Made by a program: the position numbers and the translations under genes. The notes beneath the pieces were generated by a model. The model searched no databases. It was not told the DNA's origin and worked only from the letters and a program-made list of their open reading frames with translations. Below are positions 21,386-30,528 of a stretch of DNA of 64,000 nucleotides, piece by piece. Each line of letters opens with the position of its first letter. Within the stretch, counting starts at the first letter, position 1. The stretch is taken from assembly GCF_019266065.1 (NCBI RefSeq), contig NZ_LPNR01000118.1:3085-67084 (forward strand). The letters run 5' to 3'. This stretch comes from Nocardia sp. MH4. GTDB taxonomy: Bacteria; Actinomycetota; Actinomycetes; Mycobacteriales; Mycobacteriaceae.

Positions 21386-23191
21386 CTACTTGATCTCCGC
21401 CAGGACGGTGCCCTGGGTGATCGCCGCGCCCGCCTCGACGGCGAGGCCGGTGACGACACCCGCCTTGTGCGCGTTGACCGGGTTCTCCATCTTCATGGCC
21501 TCGAGCACCACGATCAGGTCGCCCGCCTCGACGGTCTGGCCCTCTTCGACCGCGACCTTGACGACGGTGCCCTGCATGGGCGCGGTGACCGCGTCACCGG
21601 AGGCCGCACCGGCACCCGCGCCGCCACGCTTGCGCGCCTTCGGCTTCTTGCGGATGACACCGACACCGTTACCGGCCGAACCGGCGGCGCCACCACCGAG
21701 GGTGAACTGCCCGGGCAGCGACACCTCGACGCGACGGCCACCGACCTCGACGACGACCTTCTGCCGGGGCAGATCCTCGTCCTCGTCGTCGGCGGGAGCA
21801 CCGGCCGTGTACGGCTCGACGGTGTTCTTCCACTCGGTTTCGATCCACTTGGTGTAGACGTCGAACTTCTCGCCGTCACCGATGAACGCCGGGTCCTCGA
21901 CGATCGCGCGGTGGAACGGGATGACCGTCGCCAGGCCGTCGACCTCGAACTCGGCCAGCGCGCGGCGGGCACGCTGCAGCGCCTGGTCGCGGTTCTCGCC
22001 GGTGACGATCAGCTTGGCCAGCATGGAGTCGAACTGACCGCCGATGACGCTGCCGGCGACGACGCCGGAGTCGACGCGCACACCGGGGCCGGTGGGCTCG
22101 CGGTAGACGTTGACCGGGCCGGGGGCGGGCAGGAAGCCGCGACCGGCGTCCTCACCGTTGATCCGGAACTCGAAGGAGTGGCCGCGCGGGGTGGGGTCTT
22201 CCTTGATCGACAGTTCCTCGCCGTTGGCGATGGCGAACTGCTGACGCACGAGGTCGATGCCCGCGGTCTCCTCGGTGACCGGGTGCTCGACCTGCAGGCG
22301 GGTGTTCACCTCGAGGAAGGACACGGTCTCGCCTTGCACCAGGTACTCCACGGTGCCCGCGCCGTAGTAGCCCGCCTCGCGGCAGATGCGCTTGGCCGAG
22401 TCGTGGATCTTGGCGCGGACGTCGTCGGACAGGAACGGCGCGGGCGCCTCCTCGACGAGCTTCTGGAACCGGCGCTGCAGCGAGCAGTCGCGGGTACCGG
22501 CGACGACGACGTTGCCGTGCTGGTCGGCGATGACCTGGGCCTCGACGTGGCGGGCCTTGTCCAGGTACTGCTCGACGAAGCACTCGCCGCGACCGAAGGC
22601 GGCGATGGCCTCACGGGTCGCCGACTCGAACAGCTCGGGGATCTCCTCGATGGTGTGGGCGACCTTCATGCCGCGGCCACCGCCACCGAAGGCGGCCTTG
22701 ATGGCCACCGGGACGCCGTACTCCTTGGCGAACGCGACGACCTCGTCGGCGTTCTTGACCGGGTCCTTGGTGCCCGCGGCCATCGGCGCCTTGGCGCGCT
22801 CGGCGATGTGGCGCGCGGTGACCTTGTCGCCCAGGTCGCGGATGGACTGCGGCGAGGGGCCGATCCAGATGAGCCCGGCGTCGAGGACGGCCTGGGCGAA
22901 GTCGGCGTTCTCGGAGAGGAAGCCGTAACCCGGGTGGATCGCGTCGGCGCCGGACTTGGCGGCGGCGTCGAGGATCTTGTCGAACACGAGGTACGACTCG
23001 GCCGAGGTCTGACCGCCGAGGGCGAACGCCTCGTCGGCGAGCTTCACGAAGGGAGCGTCGGCATCGGGCTCGGCGTACACCGCGACGCTGGTGATCCCCG
23101 CGTCCTTGGCAGCCCGGATCACGCGGACCGCGATCTCGCCGCGGTTAGCTACGAGTACCTTCGTGATCCGTGCGCTGGCATGGCTGGGCAC
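21386..23191 (-). CDS. accA3: Acyl-CoA carboxylase alpha subunit (biotin carboxylase + BCCP)
   Basis: A 601-aa fused alpha subunit. Residues 1-450 are biotin carboxylase (KVLVANRGEIAVRVIRAAKD, ATP-grasp loop GGGGRGMKV, RLQVEHPVTEE), and the C-terminus is a biotin carrier with EAMKMEN, biotin Lys about 567. It carboxylates biotin for the AccD5 and other carboxyltransferases that make malonyl- and methylmalonyl-CoA for fatty and mycolic acids. The GTG at 23191 is chosen because AGGAGG lies six bases before it; a longer frame runs to 23266. A TACACT box (23282-23287, minus strand) is a likely -10. Confidence 0.95.
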   Translation of the reverse strand: MPSHASARITKVLVANRGEIAVRVIRAAKDAGITSVAVYAEPDADAPFVKLADEAFALGGQTSAESYLVFDKILDAAAKSGADAIHPGYGFLSENADFAQAVLDAGLIWIGPSPQSIRDLGDKVTARHIAERAKAPMAAGTKDPVKNADEVVAFAKEYGVPVAIKAAFGGGGRGMKVAHTIEEIPELFESATREAIAAFGRGECFVEQYLDKARHVEAQVIADQHGNVVVAGTRDCSLQRRFQKLVEEAPAPFLSDDVRAKIHDSAKRICREAGYYGAGTVEYLVQGETVSFLEVNTRLQVEHPVTEETAGIDLVRQQFAIANGEELSIKEDPTPRGHSFEFRINGEDAGRGFLPAPGPVNVYREPTGPGVRVDSGVVAGSVIGGQFDSMLAKLIVTGENRDQALQRARRALAEFEVDGLATVIPFHRAIVEDPAFIGDGEKFDVYTKWIETEWKNTVEPYTAGAPADDEDEDLPRQKVVVEVGGRRVEVSLPGQFTLGGGAAGSAGNGVGVIRKKPKARKRGGAGAGAASGDAVTAPMQGTVVKVAVEEGQTVEAGDLIVVLEAMKMENPVNAHKAGVVTGLAVEAGAAITQGTVLAEIK

Positions 23192-23379
23192 TGAGCCTCC
23201 TGTGTGCAATCTTTGGTCGCTTCGGGGGACGGGTCGCCGTATAGGCCCCGTGCCCGGTATCGACAACTTTCGTCTCGGGCGAGTGTAGGCAGTCTGCCAA
23301 TTGGGCCCGAACTCGGCTAGCCCTACTGTCGAGTAGGTCGCAGGTCACAGTACTCGGCACGCTGTGATGTGAATACGTT

Positions 23380-24285
23380 TCAATTGATCCCGGTCGCGTG
23401 GCCCGGGTCGGTGCCCCGGCTGATCGGCAGCCGTACCGAGTTGCCCCACTCGATCCAGGAACCGTCGTAATTGCGCACCGACCTGCGGCCGAGCAGGAAG
23501 GTCAGGACGAACCAGGTGTGGCTGGAACGCTCGCCGACCCGGCTGTAGACGACCAGATCCTCGGTGGGCAGCGCCCCGTAGACCGTGTCCAGCTCGGCCC
23601 TGGACCGGAATCGGCCGTCGGTGGTGCAGGCCTGCGTCCACGGGATGTTCACCGCGGTCGGCACGTGGCCGCCGCGCAGCGTCGCGTACTCCTGGTCGAG
23701 CGGCTTGTCCTCGACCTCCCCGGAGTACTCCTGGGCCGAACGCACGTCGACCAGCGGGCTGCCCAGACGGGTCAGCACCTCGTCGCGGAAGGCGCGGGCG
23801 GTGGTGTCGTCGCGCTCGACGTGGGGGTAGTCGGTGGGGGTGGGGGAGGGCAGGTCGAAGGTGGTGTCGCGTTCCTCGGAGATCCAGGCGTCGCGGCCGC
23901 CGTCGAGCAGGCGCACGTCCTCGTGGCCGAACAGGGTGAAGATCCAGGCGGTGTGCGCGGCCTGGGCGTTGTCGCGGTCGCCGTAGATCACCACGGTGTC
24001 CTCGCGCCGGATGCCCTTGGCCCGCATCAGCTCGGTGAACCGGGCGCCGTCGACGTAATCGCGGGTCACCGGGTCGCTCAGGTCACCACGCCAATCGATT
24101 TTGACCGCGCCGGGCACATGGCCGATGTCGTAGAGGAGGATGTCATCGTTCGACTCGATGATCTTCAAACCGGGTACGCCGATGTTTGCGGACAGCCATT
24201 CTGTGGTTACCAATCGGTGCGGGACTGCGTAGGAACCGAAGGCGGGGTGCGGATCCGGGGCGACGGGCACGGTGTGGTCCTTCAC
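23380..24285 (-). CDS. sseA: SseA-type thiosulfate sulfurtransferase with Cys-to-Ser active site
   Basis: A 301-aa two-domain rhodanese. The C-terminal catalytic loop that normally reads YCRIGERSSHTW reads YSRVGERSSHTW: the nucleophilic Cys is Ser248 (codon AGC, read directly). The rest of the family pattern is intact (LLYDIGHVPGAVKIDW, RNYDGSWIEWG). Without the persulfide-forming Cys normal sulfur transfer should not work, unless another residue or a different chemistry serves. The gene is syntenic with mycobacterial sseA near accA3. The ATG or GTG region is divergent to a SufR-like regulator across 138 bases. Confidence 0.88.
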   Translation of the reverse strand: MKDHTVPVAPDPHPAFGSYAVPHRLVTTEWLSANIGVPGLKIIESNDDILLYDIGHVPGAVKIDWRGDLSDPVTRDYVDGARFTELMRAKGIRREDTVVIYGDRDNAQAAHTAWIFTLFGHEDVRLLDGGRDAWISEERDTTFDLPSPTPTDYPHVERDDTTARAFRDEVLTRLGSPLVDVRSAQEYSGEVEDKPLDQEYATLRGGHVPTAVNIPWTQACTTDGRFRSRAELDTVYGALPTEDLVVYSRVGERSSHTWFVLTFLLGRRSVRNYDGSWIEWGNSVRLPISRGTDPGHATGIN

Positions 24286-24423
24286 GCGAGAGTATGGGCG
24301 GATGCGACAGTGTGATGGGGTCGCAGCCGATGGTATGTCTGTGTTGGCACATCACGAATCGACACAATGGTCGAATAAAGCGCAGAGCCGTCCGATAAAG
24401 TCTCTGGAGAGGAGGGGTGAGCT

Positions 24424-25200
24424 ATGTCCGATTCTTGGCCGCGACGGCGACTGCTCGCGATCCTACGTGGCGCCACCGAGCCCCTCGACGCCCAGGAACT
24501 GGCCAGGATCACCGGACAGCATGTCACCACGGTCCGATTCCATCTCGATGTGCTCACCCGCGAATCCCTCGTCCGGCAGTTCCAGCAGCCGCCCCGCGGT
24601 CGCGGCCGTCCCCGGATCGGCTACCGCGCCGTGCAGCGCTCGGTCGGCTATCAGGAACTCGCCCAGGTCCTCGCCGATCATCTGGGACCCGATCCGGTCA
24701 CCCGCTCGGCCGCCGCGGTCGCCGCGGGCCGCGCCTGGGGCGCCCGGATGGACATCGGCACCCACCCGGTGGAAACCCTCGCCGACGCCAGGGACATCAC
24801 CATGTCGCTGATGTCGGAACTCGGCTTCGCGCCGGAGAAGGACCCGGTCGGCGAGACGCCCGAGCACGTCCAGATCAATCTCACCGCCTGCCCGCTGCGG
24901 GAACTGGCCCGCTCGCACGCCGAAGTGGTGTGCGGGGTGCACATGGGGCTCATGCGCGAGGTGCTGGAACGCAACGGCGCGCGCGGTCGTGTCGACGTGC
25001 AGCTGCACCCGTTCGTCGAGCCGGAGCTGTGTACGGCCCGGCTGGAACTCACCCTGGGCGCGGAGAACTCCGCACCGGTGACGGCCGGACCGGCCGCGAG
25101 CGGGGAGAAGCCGGTGATCGCGCCGTCAGGCCCGCGCGTCCCGCCACAGCTGCGTGACACCGACGCCGACGTCTTCGAGCAGCCTGCGCAACAGCGGTAG
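24424..25200 (+). CDS. SufR-like helix-turn-helix regulator with Cys motif
   Basis: A 258-aa predicted regulator of the COG2345 type. Residues 5-60 form a winged helix (LLAILRGATEPLDAQELARI, then HVTTVRFHLDVLTRESLVR). C156 (ACPLRELA), C170 (VVCGVHMGL) and C203 (PELC) are placed like the Fe-S ligands of SufR, with three Cys and a nearby His. It may sense iron-sulfur or redox state. Ribosome site AGGAGG is a few bases upstream. The last 25 residues overlap the maf gene on the other strand by 75 bases and look like read-through. Divergent to sseA. Confidence 0.8.
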   Translation: MSDSWPRRRLLAILRGATEPLDAQELARITGQHVTTVRFHLDVLTRESLVRQFQQPPRGRGRPRIGYRAVQRSVGYQELAQVLADHLGPDPVTRSAAAVAAGRAWGARMDIGTHPVETLADARDITMSLMSELGFAPEKDPVGETPEHVQINLTACPLRELARSHAEVVCGVHMGLMREVLERNGARGRVDVQLHPFVEPELCTARLELTLGAENSAPVTAGPAASGEKPVIAPSGPRVPPQLRDTDADVFEQPAQQR

Positions 25201-25761
25201 CCCGATCCCGATGACGCTGGACGGGTCGCCCTCGATCCGGTCCACGAACCAGCCGCCCAGCCCGTCGAGGGTGAACGCGCCCGCGACCTGCAGCGGTTCG
25301 CCCGAGGCGATATAGGCGTCGAGCTCGTCGGGGGCCGGCTTCGCGAAATGCACCGTAGTGCTGCTGCACTCCGCCGATTCGGCGACGACCGCGCCGTCGC
25401 GCAGCCGCAGCACACAGTGCCCGGTGATCAGATCGGCGCTGCGACCGGCCATTCCGGCCCAGCGGGCACGCGCCACCTCGGGCGTGTGCGGTTTGCCTTG
25501 CAGCTGCCCGTCGACGAGCAGCATCGAATCGCAGCCGACGACGACACAGTCGGCGGCGAGTTCGGGAATCGACGCGGCGACGTCGACCGCCTTGGCGCGG
25601 GCCAGGGCGACGACGACGTCGTGCGAGGAGGTGTCAGGGGGGAGCGCGGCCGACACCGCGTCCTCGTCCACGCCCGAGACGCGCACGACGGGATCGATGC
25701 CCGCCGTGCGCAGGATCCCGAGACGGGCGGGGGACGCGGAGGCCAGAACCAGCCGGGTCAC
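25126..25761 (-). CDS. maf: Maf-family nucleotide pyrophosphatase
   Basis: A 211-aa Maf/YhdE-type protein, which hydrolyses non-canonical or standard nucleoside triphosphates (dTTP/UTP class) and may help limit mis-incorporation. The signature LASASPARLGILRTAG opens the protein, VVGCDSMLLVDG holds the catalytic Asp, and GKPHTPEVARA and GLGGWFVDRIEGDPSSVIG complete the fold. GTG start at 25761. It lies five bases after accE5 in the same direction, as in mycobacteria, and its 3' end overlaps the convergent SufR-like gene. Confidence 0.92.
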   Translation of the reverse strand: MTRLVLASASPARLGILRTAGIDPVVRVSGVDEDAVSAALPPDTSSHDVVVALARAKAVDVAASIPELAADCVVVGCDSMLLVDGQLQGKPHTPEVARARWAGMAGRSADLITGHCVLRLRDGAVVAESAECSSTTVHFAKPAPDELDAYIASGEPLQVAGAFTLDGLGGWFVDRIEGDPSSVIGIGLPLLRRLLEDVGVGVTQLWRDARA

Positions 25762-25766
25762 CCGCG

Positions 25767-26096
25767 TCAGCGCAGGTGCGACAGCAGCGGGTACGCGTAC
25801 GGCGAAAACGGGGACGTGCCCCGGTGCATCAGCGTCGCCCTGCCCCAGTTGTCGTTCGGGCCGGTCGGGCCGGTGGCGGGGGCGCTCGCGGCGGCCGCGC
25901 TCAGCACGGCGACCAGCGCCGCGATGTCCTCATCGGTCGGCGAGCCCTTGACGATGCGGAACATCGGCTCCCCGAGGCTCTCCGCGGGCTCGACGGCAAC
26001 CGCGCTAGCGGACGGCTCGACCTCGTCGACGAGTGGTTCGACGGCGAGCTCCAGCTCGGCGGCGGTCAACACGTCTTCTTCTGCCACAGTTGTCAC
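25767..26096 (-). CDS. accE5: Acyl-CoA carboxylase epsilon subunit AccE5
   Basis: A 109-aa small subunit that stabilises the AccA3-AccD5 complex. The second half FRIVKGSPTDEDIAALVAVL is the epsilon-subunit signature; the first 45 residues are acidic and disordered-looking, and the end (WGRATLMHRG) is typical. GTG start at 26096 with GGAAGG before it. It lies between accD5 and maf in one minus-strand operon. Confidence 0.9.
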   Translation of the reverse strand: MTTVAEEDVLTAAELELAVEPLVDEVEPSASAVAVEPAESLGEPMFRIVKGSPTDEDIAALVAVLSAAAASAPATGPTGPNDNWGRATLMHRGTSPFSPYAYPLLSHLR

Positions 26097-26186
26097 AGTG
26101 CCAGATCCTTCCTGCCTCGTCCGGGAGATCTGCCCCGGTGGCGAAGCTGTGGTACTCCGATGTCCTACAGCGCGGTTGACGCGATC

Positions 26187-26254
26187 ATTCCCGGTAGGGA
26201 CGCGACGATCAACAGTTGCGTCATAGCAACAAGTGTGCGCGGCCTACCGGGGAT
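26187..26254. promoter_or_regulatory. Inverted repeat between accD5 and accE5
   Basis: Arms ATTCCCGGTAGG (26187-26198) and CCTACCGGGGAT (26243-26254) match at 11 of 12 positions with a 44-base spacer inside the 167-base intergenic gap. It may stabilise the accD5 message or attenuate transcription into accE5-maf. Confidence 0.4.
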
Positions 26255-26263
26255 ATCGCGCTT

Positions 26264-27904
26264 TCACAGCGGAATGTTGCCGTGTTTCTTCGGCGGCAGG
26301 GTCACCATCTTGCGCTCGAGCAGTCGCAGCGCCGACACGATCTGGCCGCGGGTGTGCGAGGGCGGGATGACCGCGTCGACATAACCGCGCTCGGCCGCGA
26401 CGTACGGGTTCACGAGGGTGTCCTCGTACTCGTTCTGCAGCTCGAGGCGCAGAGCGTCCACGTCGGCGCCGTTCTTGGCGGCCTCCTGCAGCTGCTTGCG
26501 GTAGACGAACCCGACGGCGCCGGAAGCACCCATCACGGCGATCTGCGCGGTCGGCCACGCCAGGTTCACATCGGCGCCCATGTGCTTGGAACCCATGACG
26601 TCGTAGGCGCCGCCGTAGGCCTTGCGAGTGATGATCGTGATCTTGCCCACAGTGGCCTCGCCGTAGGCATAGAGCAGCTTCGCGCCGCGGCGGATGATGC
26701 CGTTGTATTCCTGGCCGGTGCCGGGCAGGAAGCCGGGAACGTCGACCAGGGTGATGATCGGGATGTTGAAGGCGTCACAGGTGCGCACGAAGCGCGCGGC
26801 CTTCTCCGAGGCGTCGATGTCGAGGCAGCCGGCGAACTGGGTCGGCTGGTTGGCGACGATGCCGACGCTGCGGCCGTCGACGCGACCGAAACCGCAGATG
26901 ATGTTCATCGCGCGCTCGGCCTGGACCTCGAGGAACTCGTCGTCGTCGAGCAGCCGGGTGATGACCTCGTGCATGTCGTACGGCTGGTTCGGCGAGTCCG
27001 GGATGATCGTGTCGAGCTCGAGGTCCTCGTCGGTGAGCGATTCCTCGATCGCGCCGTTGATCGGGTCGGTCGGCGCGTGCCGGGGCGCCTCGGCACGGTT
27101 GTTGCTCGGCAGGTAGCTGAGCAGGTCCTTGACGTAGTCCAGGGCGTCCTGCTCGCCGGAGGCCACGTAGTGGGCCACGCCGGACTTGGTCATGTGGGTG
27201 TGCGCGCCACCCAGGTCCTCCATGGTGACCTCTTCACCGGTGACGGTCTTGATCACGTCGGGACCGGTGACGAACATCTGCGAGGTCTGGTCGACCATCA
27301 CCACGAAGTCGGTGAGCGCGGGGGAGTACACGTGGCCACCGGCCGCGGCGCCCATGATCAGCGAGATCTGCGGGATCACGCCGGAGGCCTGCACGTTGCG
27401 GTGGAAGATCTCGCCGTAGAGGCCCAGGGAGACGACGCCCTCCTGGATGCGCGCGCCGGCGCCCTCGTTGATGCCGACCAGCGGACGGCCGGTCTTGATG
27501 GCCAGGTCCATGACCTTGACGATCTTCTCGCCGTAGACCTCGCCGAGCGAGCCACCGAACACGGTGACGTCCTGCGAGAACAGGCACACGTCGCGGCCGT
27601 CGATGGTGCCGTAACCGGTCACCACGCCGTCGCCGAGCGGACGGTTGTTCTCCAGGCCGAAATTCACGCTGCGGTGCTTGGCGAGGGCGTCGAGTTCGAC
27701 GAAGGAGCCCTCGTCGACCAGGGCCAGGATGCGCTCGCGCGCGGTCATCTTGCCCTTGGCGTGCACCTTGTCGACCGCGGCCTCACCCATCGGGTGTTGC
27801 GCTTCTTCCAGCCGATTCCGCAGGTCAGCCAGCTTCCCGGCGGTCGTGTGGATATCGGGGGTGCCCGCCGAATCCGATGCGGGCTGCTGCTGGACACTCG
27901 TCAT
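26264..27904 (-). CDS. accD5: Acyl-CoA carboxylase beta subunit (carboxyltransferase) AccD5
   Basis: A 546-aa carboxyltransferase that moves CO2 from carboxy-biotin to propionyl- or acetyl-CoA. RERILALVDEGSFVELD and INEGAGARIQEGVVSLGLYG form the CoA site; VDVPGFLPGTGQEYNGIIRRGAKLLYA (given in parts) and the C-terminal GYVDAVIPPS match the family. The ATG at 27904 with a TACACT -10 box (27914-27919, minus strand) suggests a nearly leaderless transcript; a longer frame to 28078 runs into birA. Works with AccA3 and AccE5. Confidence 0.94.
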   Translation of the reverse strand: MTSVQQQPASDSAGTPDIHTTAGKLADLRNRLEEAQHPMGEAAVDKVHAKGKMTARERILALVDEGSFVELDALAKHRSVNFGLENNRPLGDGVVTGYGTIDGRDVCLFSQDVTVFGGSLGEVYGEKIVKVMDLAIKTGRPLVGINEGAGARIQEGVVSLGLYGEIFHRNVQASGVIPQISLIMGAAAGGHVYSPALTDFVVMVDQTSQMFVTGPDVIKTVTGEEVTMEDLGGAHTHMTKSGVAHYVASGEQDALDYVKDLLSYLPSNNRAEAPRHAPTDPINGAIEESLTDEDLELDTIIPDSPNQPYDMHEVITRLLDDDEFLEVQAERAMNIICGFGRVDGRSVGIVANQPTQFAGCLDIDASEKAARFVRTCDAFNIPIITLVDVPGFLPGTGQEYNGIIRRGAKLLYAYGEATVGKITIITRKAYGGAYDVMGSKHMGADVNLAWPTAQIAVMGASGAVGFVYRKQLQEAAKNGADVDALRLELQNEYEDTLVNPYVAAERGYVDAVIPPSHTRGQIVSALRLLERKMVTLPPKKHGNIPL

Positions 27905-28028
27905 GGGTTGCGAGTGTAACCAGTGACACCACGTCGCACTACGGCAGTCTCGCCTACCGGCCAGTACAGAAACCCCAGCTAGGCGCGGCCACAAAGTTGC
28001 CCCCATCCGGGCGAGTAGCGTTCCCGGA

Positions 28029-28826
28029 ATGAACAGGGCACCGATCGATGCGCCTCGTCTGCGCAGCTCCCTCGCCACTCCGGCACCGACGTTCTACGAC
28101 CGGATCGACGTGGTCGAATCGACCGGTTCGACCAATGCCGACCTGGTGGCCAGGGCCGCGGATCCGTCCGCCGACCGGCAGGCGCTGCTGGCCGAGGAGC
28201 AGGTGCGGGGCCGCGGCAGGCACGCCCGCGCCTGGGTGAGCCCGCCGCGCGCGCAGATCTCGCTGTCGATCCTGGTCCGCCTGCCCGGGATCGACCCCGG
28301 CGCGCTGGGCTGGCTGCCCCTGCTGACCGGGATCGCGGTCGTCGACGCGGTGCGCGGCACGGCCGGGGTCGCGCCGGAACTGAAGTGGCCCAACGACGTC
28401 CTGCTCGACGGCCGCAAGCTCTCCGGCATCCTGGCCGAGGTGGCGGCGACCGGCATCGCGCCCGCCGTGGTGGTCGGCATCGGTCTCAATGTCGACCTCG
28501 ACGAGGCGGAACTGCCGGTCCCGCACGCGACGTCGCTCGCGCTGGCCGGCGCGCGCGACCTGGACCGGACCGCGCTGGTCGCGGCGATTCTCACCGAGTT
28601 CGCCCGCCGGTTCACCGCGTGGGAGCGGGCGGGCTGGGCCGTCGAGGAGCTCGCCGCCGCCTATCGCGAGCGCTGCGCCACCCTCGGCATCGAGGTGCGG
28701 GCCGAACTGCCGGGCGGCCGGGTCGTCACCGGCGTCGCGACCGGCATCGACGACACCGGCCGGCTGCTGATCGGCGACGAGGCGGTCTCCGCCGGCGACG
28801 TGAGCCACCTGCGCGGCCAGTACTGA
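28029..28826 (+). CDS. birA: Biotin-protein ligase BirA (class I)
   Basis: A 265-aa ligase that activates biotin to biotinyl-AMP and attaches it to the carrier lysine of AccA3. It has the ATP/biotin loop GRGRHARAW at 61-69 and KWPNDVLLDGRKLSGI at 119-134. There is no N-terminal helix-turn-helix, so it does not act as a repressor. The C-terminal cap VTGVATGIDDTGRLLIG is present. Divergent to accD5, whose partner it modifies. A TAGCGT box before the ATG gives a short leader. Confidence 0.93.
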   Translation: MNRAPIDAPRLRSSLATPAPTFYDRIDVVESTGSTNADLVARAADPSADRQALLAEEQVRGRGRHARAWVSPPRAQISLSILVRLPGIDPGALGWLPLLTGIAVVDAVRGTAGVAPELKWPNDVLLDGRKLSGILAEVAATGIAPAVVVGIGLNVDLDEAELPVPHATSLALAGARDLDRTALVAAILTEFARRFTAWERAGWAVEELAAAYRERCATLGIEVRAELPGGRVVTGVATGIDDTGRLLIGDEAVSAGDVSHLRGQY

Positions 28827-28866
28827 CGCGAGCGGTCCCGGTGCCCCGGGACCGCTCGGCACCGGG

Positions 28867-29829
28867 TCAGCGCGCCGCGACGGCGTTGCGCTCGGCCACT
28901 TCGCGCTCGCGCGCCAGCAGCCGGTCGCGCTGCTCCTCGAAGCGCAGCACGTCCTTTTCCAGCTTGTCGACGAACTGCGCCAGGTCGTCGCGCGCCGCCT
29001 CGCCGGCCGCGCCGAAGTCGGTGCGGTCGAAGATGTTCCACTGCTTGAGCACCGGCAGCACCACCTCGTCGAGGTGCTGGCGCAGGTCGTAGATGCCGTG
29101 CTTGGCCATCAGCACGCCGTTGCGCCGCCAGTTCGGCATGCCCGCGCCGGGCATCTGGAAGTTGGTGAGCACCTTGGTGATCGCGGGCATCGCCTGGTCG
29201 GGGACCAGGTCCAGCGCCGCGCCGCAGAGGTTGCGGTAGAAGATCATGTGCAGGTTCTCGTCGGTGGCGACGCGGGCCAGCATGCGGTCGGCGACCGGAT
29301 CGTCACAGACGCGGCCGGTATTGCGGTGGCTGACCCGAGTAGCCAGCTCCTGGAACGTCACGTACGCGACGTTGACCAGGAATCCGCCCCAGTTGGCCGG
29401 CGCGTGCGCGCCCTGGGTCATGTGGATCATCCTGGCCTCTTCCAGGGCGACCGGGTCGACGCCACGGGTGACGACCAGATAGTCGCGGATCACGATGCCG
29501 TGCCGGTTCTCCTCGGCGGTCCAGCGACCGACCCAGGTGCCCCAGGCGCCGTCCTGGGAGAAGTTCTCGGCGATTTCCCGGTGGTAGGACGGGAGATTGT
29601 CCTCGGTGAGCAGATTGGTGATCATCGCCGCCTTGGCGACCTCGGAGAGCCTGGATTGTTCCGGCTCCCAATCGATTCCGCCCATCGCGGCGAAATTGCG
29701 GCCTTCGTCCCACGGGACGTAGTCGTGCGGATTCCAGTCCTTGGCGATCGAGAGGTGCCGATTGAGATTCTGTTCGGCCACCGGTTCCAGGGCCGTCAGG
29801 ATTTCGAGCTGAGTCAGAGCTTTGGTCAC
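28867..29829 (-). CDS. desA: Acyl-ACP desaturase (DesA family)
   Basis: A 320-aa soluble diiron desaturase that introduces a double bond into acyl-carrier-protein-bound fatty acids, in this group usually for mycolic-acid or unsaturated lipid synthesis. The iron ligands are E76 (TEDNLP), EENRH at 106-110 and DENLH at 190-194. GTG at 29829 is used because GGAGG lies five bases before it; the frame runs to 29940 without support. Divergent to the PH-domain gene; it is not in this place in M. tuberculosis as I remember it. Confidence 0.9.
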   Translation of the reverse strand: MTKALTQLEILTALEPVAEQNLNRHLSIAKDWNPHDYVPWDEGRNFAAMGGIDWEPEQSRLSEVAKAAMITNLLTEDNLPSYHREIAENFSQDGAWGTWVGRWTAEENRHGIVIRDYLVVTRGVDPVALEEARMIHMTQGAHAPANWGGFLVNVAYVTFQELATRVSHRNTGRVCDDPVADRMLARVATDENLHMIFYRNLCGAALDLVPDQAMPAITKVLTNFQMPGAGMPNWRRNGVLMAKHGIYDLRQHLDEVVLPVLKQWNIFDRTDFGAAGEAARDDLAQFVDKLEKDVLRFEEQRDRLLAREREVAERNAVAAR

Positions 29830-29957
29830 GCGTGCCTCCACTGTCGGGTGTCGAGCAAGCAGATATGGGCAAAACCTGGCATCTAGCGTGGAAACCACAG
29901 TATCGCCTCGGCCGTGGCATCGGGAAATGCACCGTCCCAACGGGGTATCGTTCGGCC

Positions 29958-30488
29958 ATGGGGTACCCGGAGGACGTTCTCGCGCCCGACGAACAGCTGA
30001 TCCTGCACCGCCATCCGCACTGGAAGATGCTGGTGTGGCCGGTCGTCACACTCATCGCCGGGACCGCCGTGGCGGGCTTCCTCGGCGGCCTCGCCTGGCG
30101 CAACACCGAGGGGCACGTGCGCACGGTGCTGCTGCTGCTCATCGGGCTGATCTGGCTCGGGCTCATCCTGTGGCGCTGCGTCGGCAAGGTGATCGCCTGG
30201 AAGTCCACCCATTTCATCATCACCGACCGGCGGGTGCTGGTGCGTCAGGGCGTGCTCACCCACACCGGCATCGACATCCCGCTCAGCCGCATCTCCAGCG
30301 TGCAGTTCCAGCATGGGGTGTTCGACCGGATGCTGGGCACCGGCACGCTGATCATCGGCTCGTCGTCGGAGGAGCCGCTCGAATACGACGACATCCCGCA
30401 GGTCCAGCAGGTGCACGCGCTGCTCTACCACGAGGTGTTCGAGGCGGGCAGCGCTCGCCGGGACCAGACCTGGGGCGGTTATCGGTGA
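29958..30488 (+). CDS. Membrane PH-domain (bPH2) protein
   Basis: A 176-aa membrane protein. Two hydrophobic helices lie at about 27-48 and 57-75 (VVTLIAGTAVAGFLGGL; LLLLIGLIWLGLILW). The following cytoplasmic part is a bacterial PH domain (ITDRRVLVRQGVLTHTGIDI, then PLSRISSVQFQHGVFDRMLG). The matching gene sits next to birA in mycobacteria. Function unknown; such domains may bind lipids or partners at the membrane. ATG at 29958 with a TATCGT box close before it. Confidence 0.85.
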   Translation: MGYPEDVLAPDEQLILHRHPHWKMLVWPVVTLIAGTAVAGFLGGLAWRNTEGHVRTVLLLLIGLIWLGLILWRCVGKVIAWKSTHFIITDRRVLVRQGVLTHTGIDIPLSRISSVQFQHGVFDRMLGTGTLIIGSSSEEPLEYDDIPQVQQVHALLYHEVFEAGSARRDQTWGGYR

Positions 30489-30528
30489 GCTCCCGGCCCA
30501 CCCCGACCGGTATCCGTAATCTGAGCAC

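Noticed and set aside
25126..25200. Wrong end of the SufR-like gene
   Set aside because: The 75-base overlap with maf is real in both frames; no earlier stop exists in the regulator frame, so the overlap is kept although the tail is probably without function.
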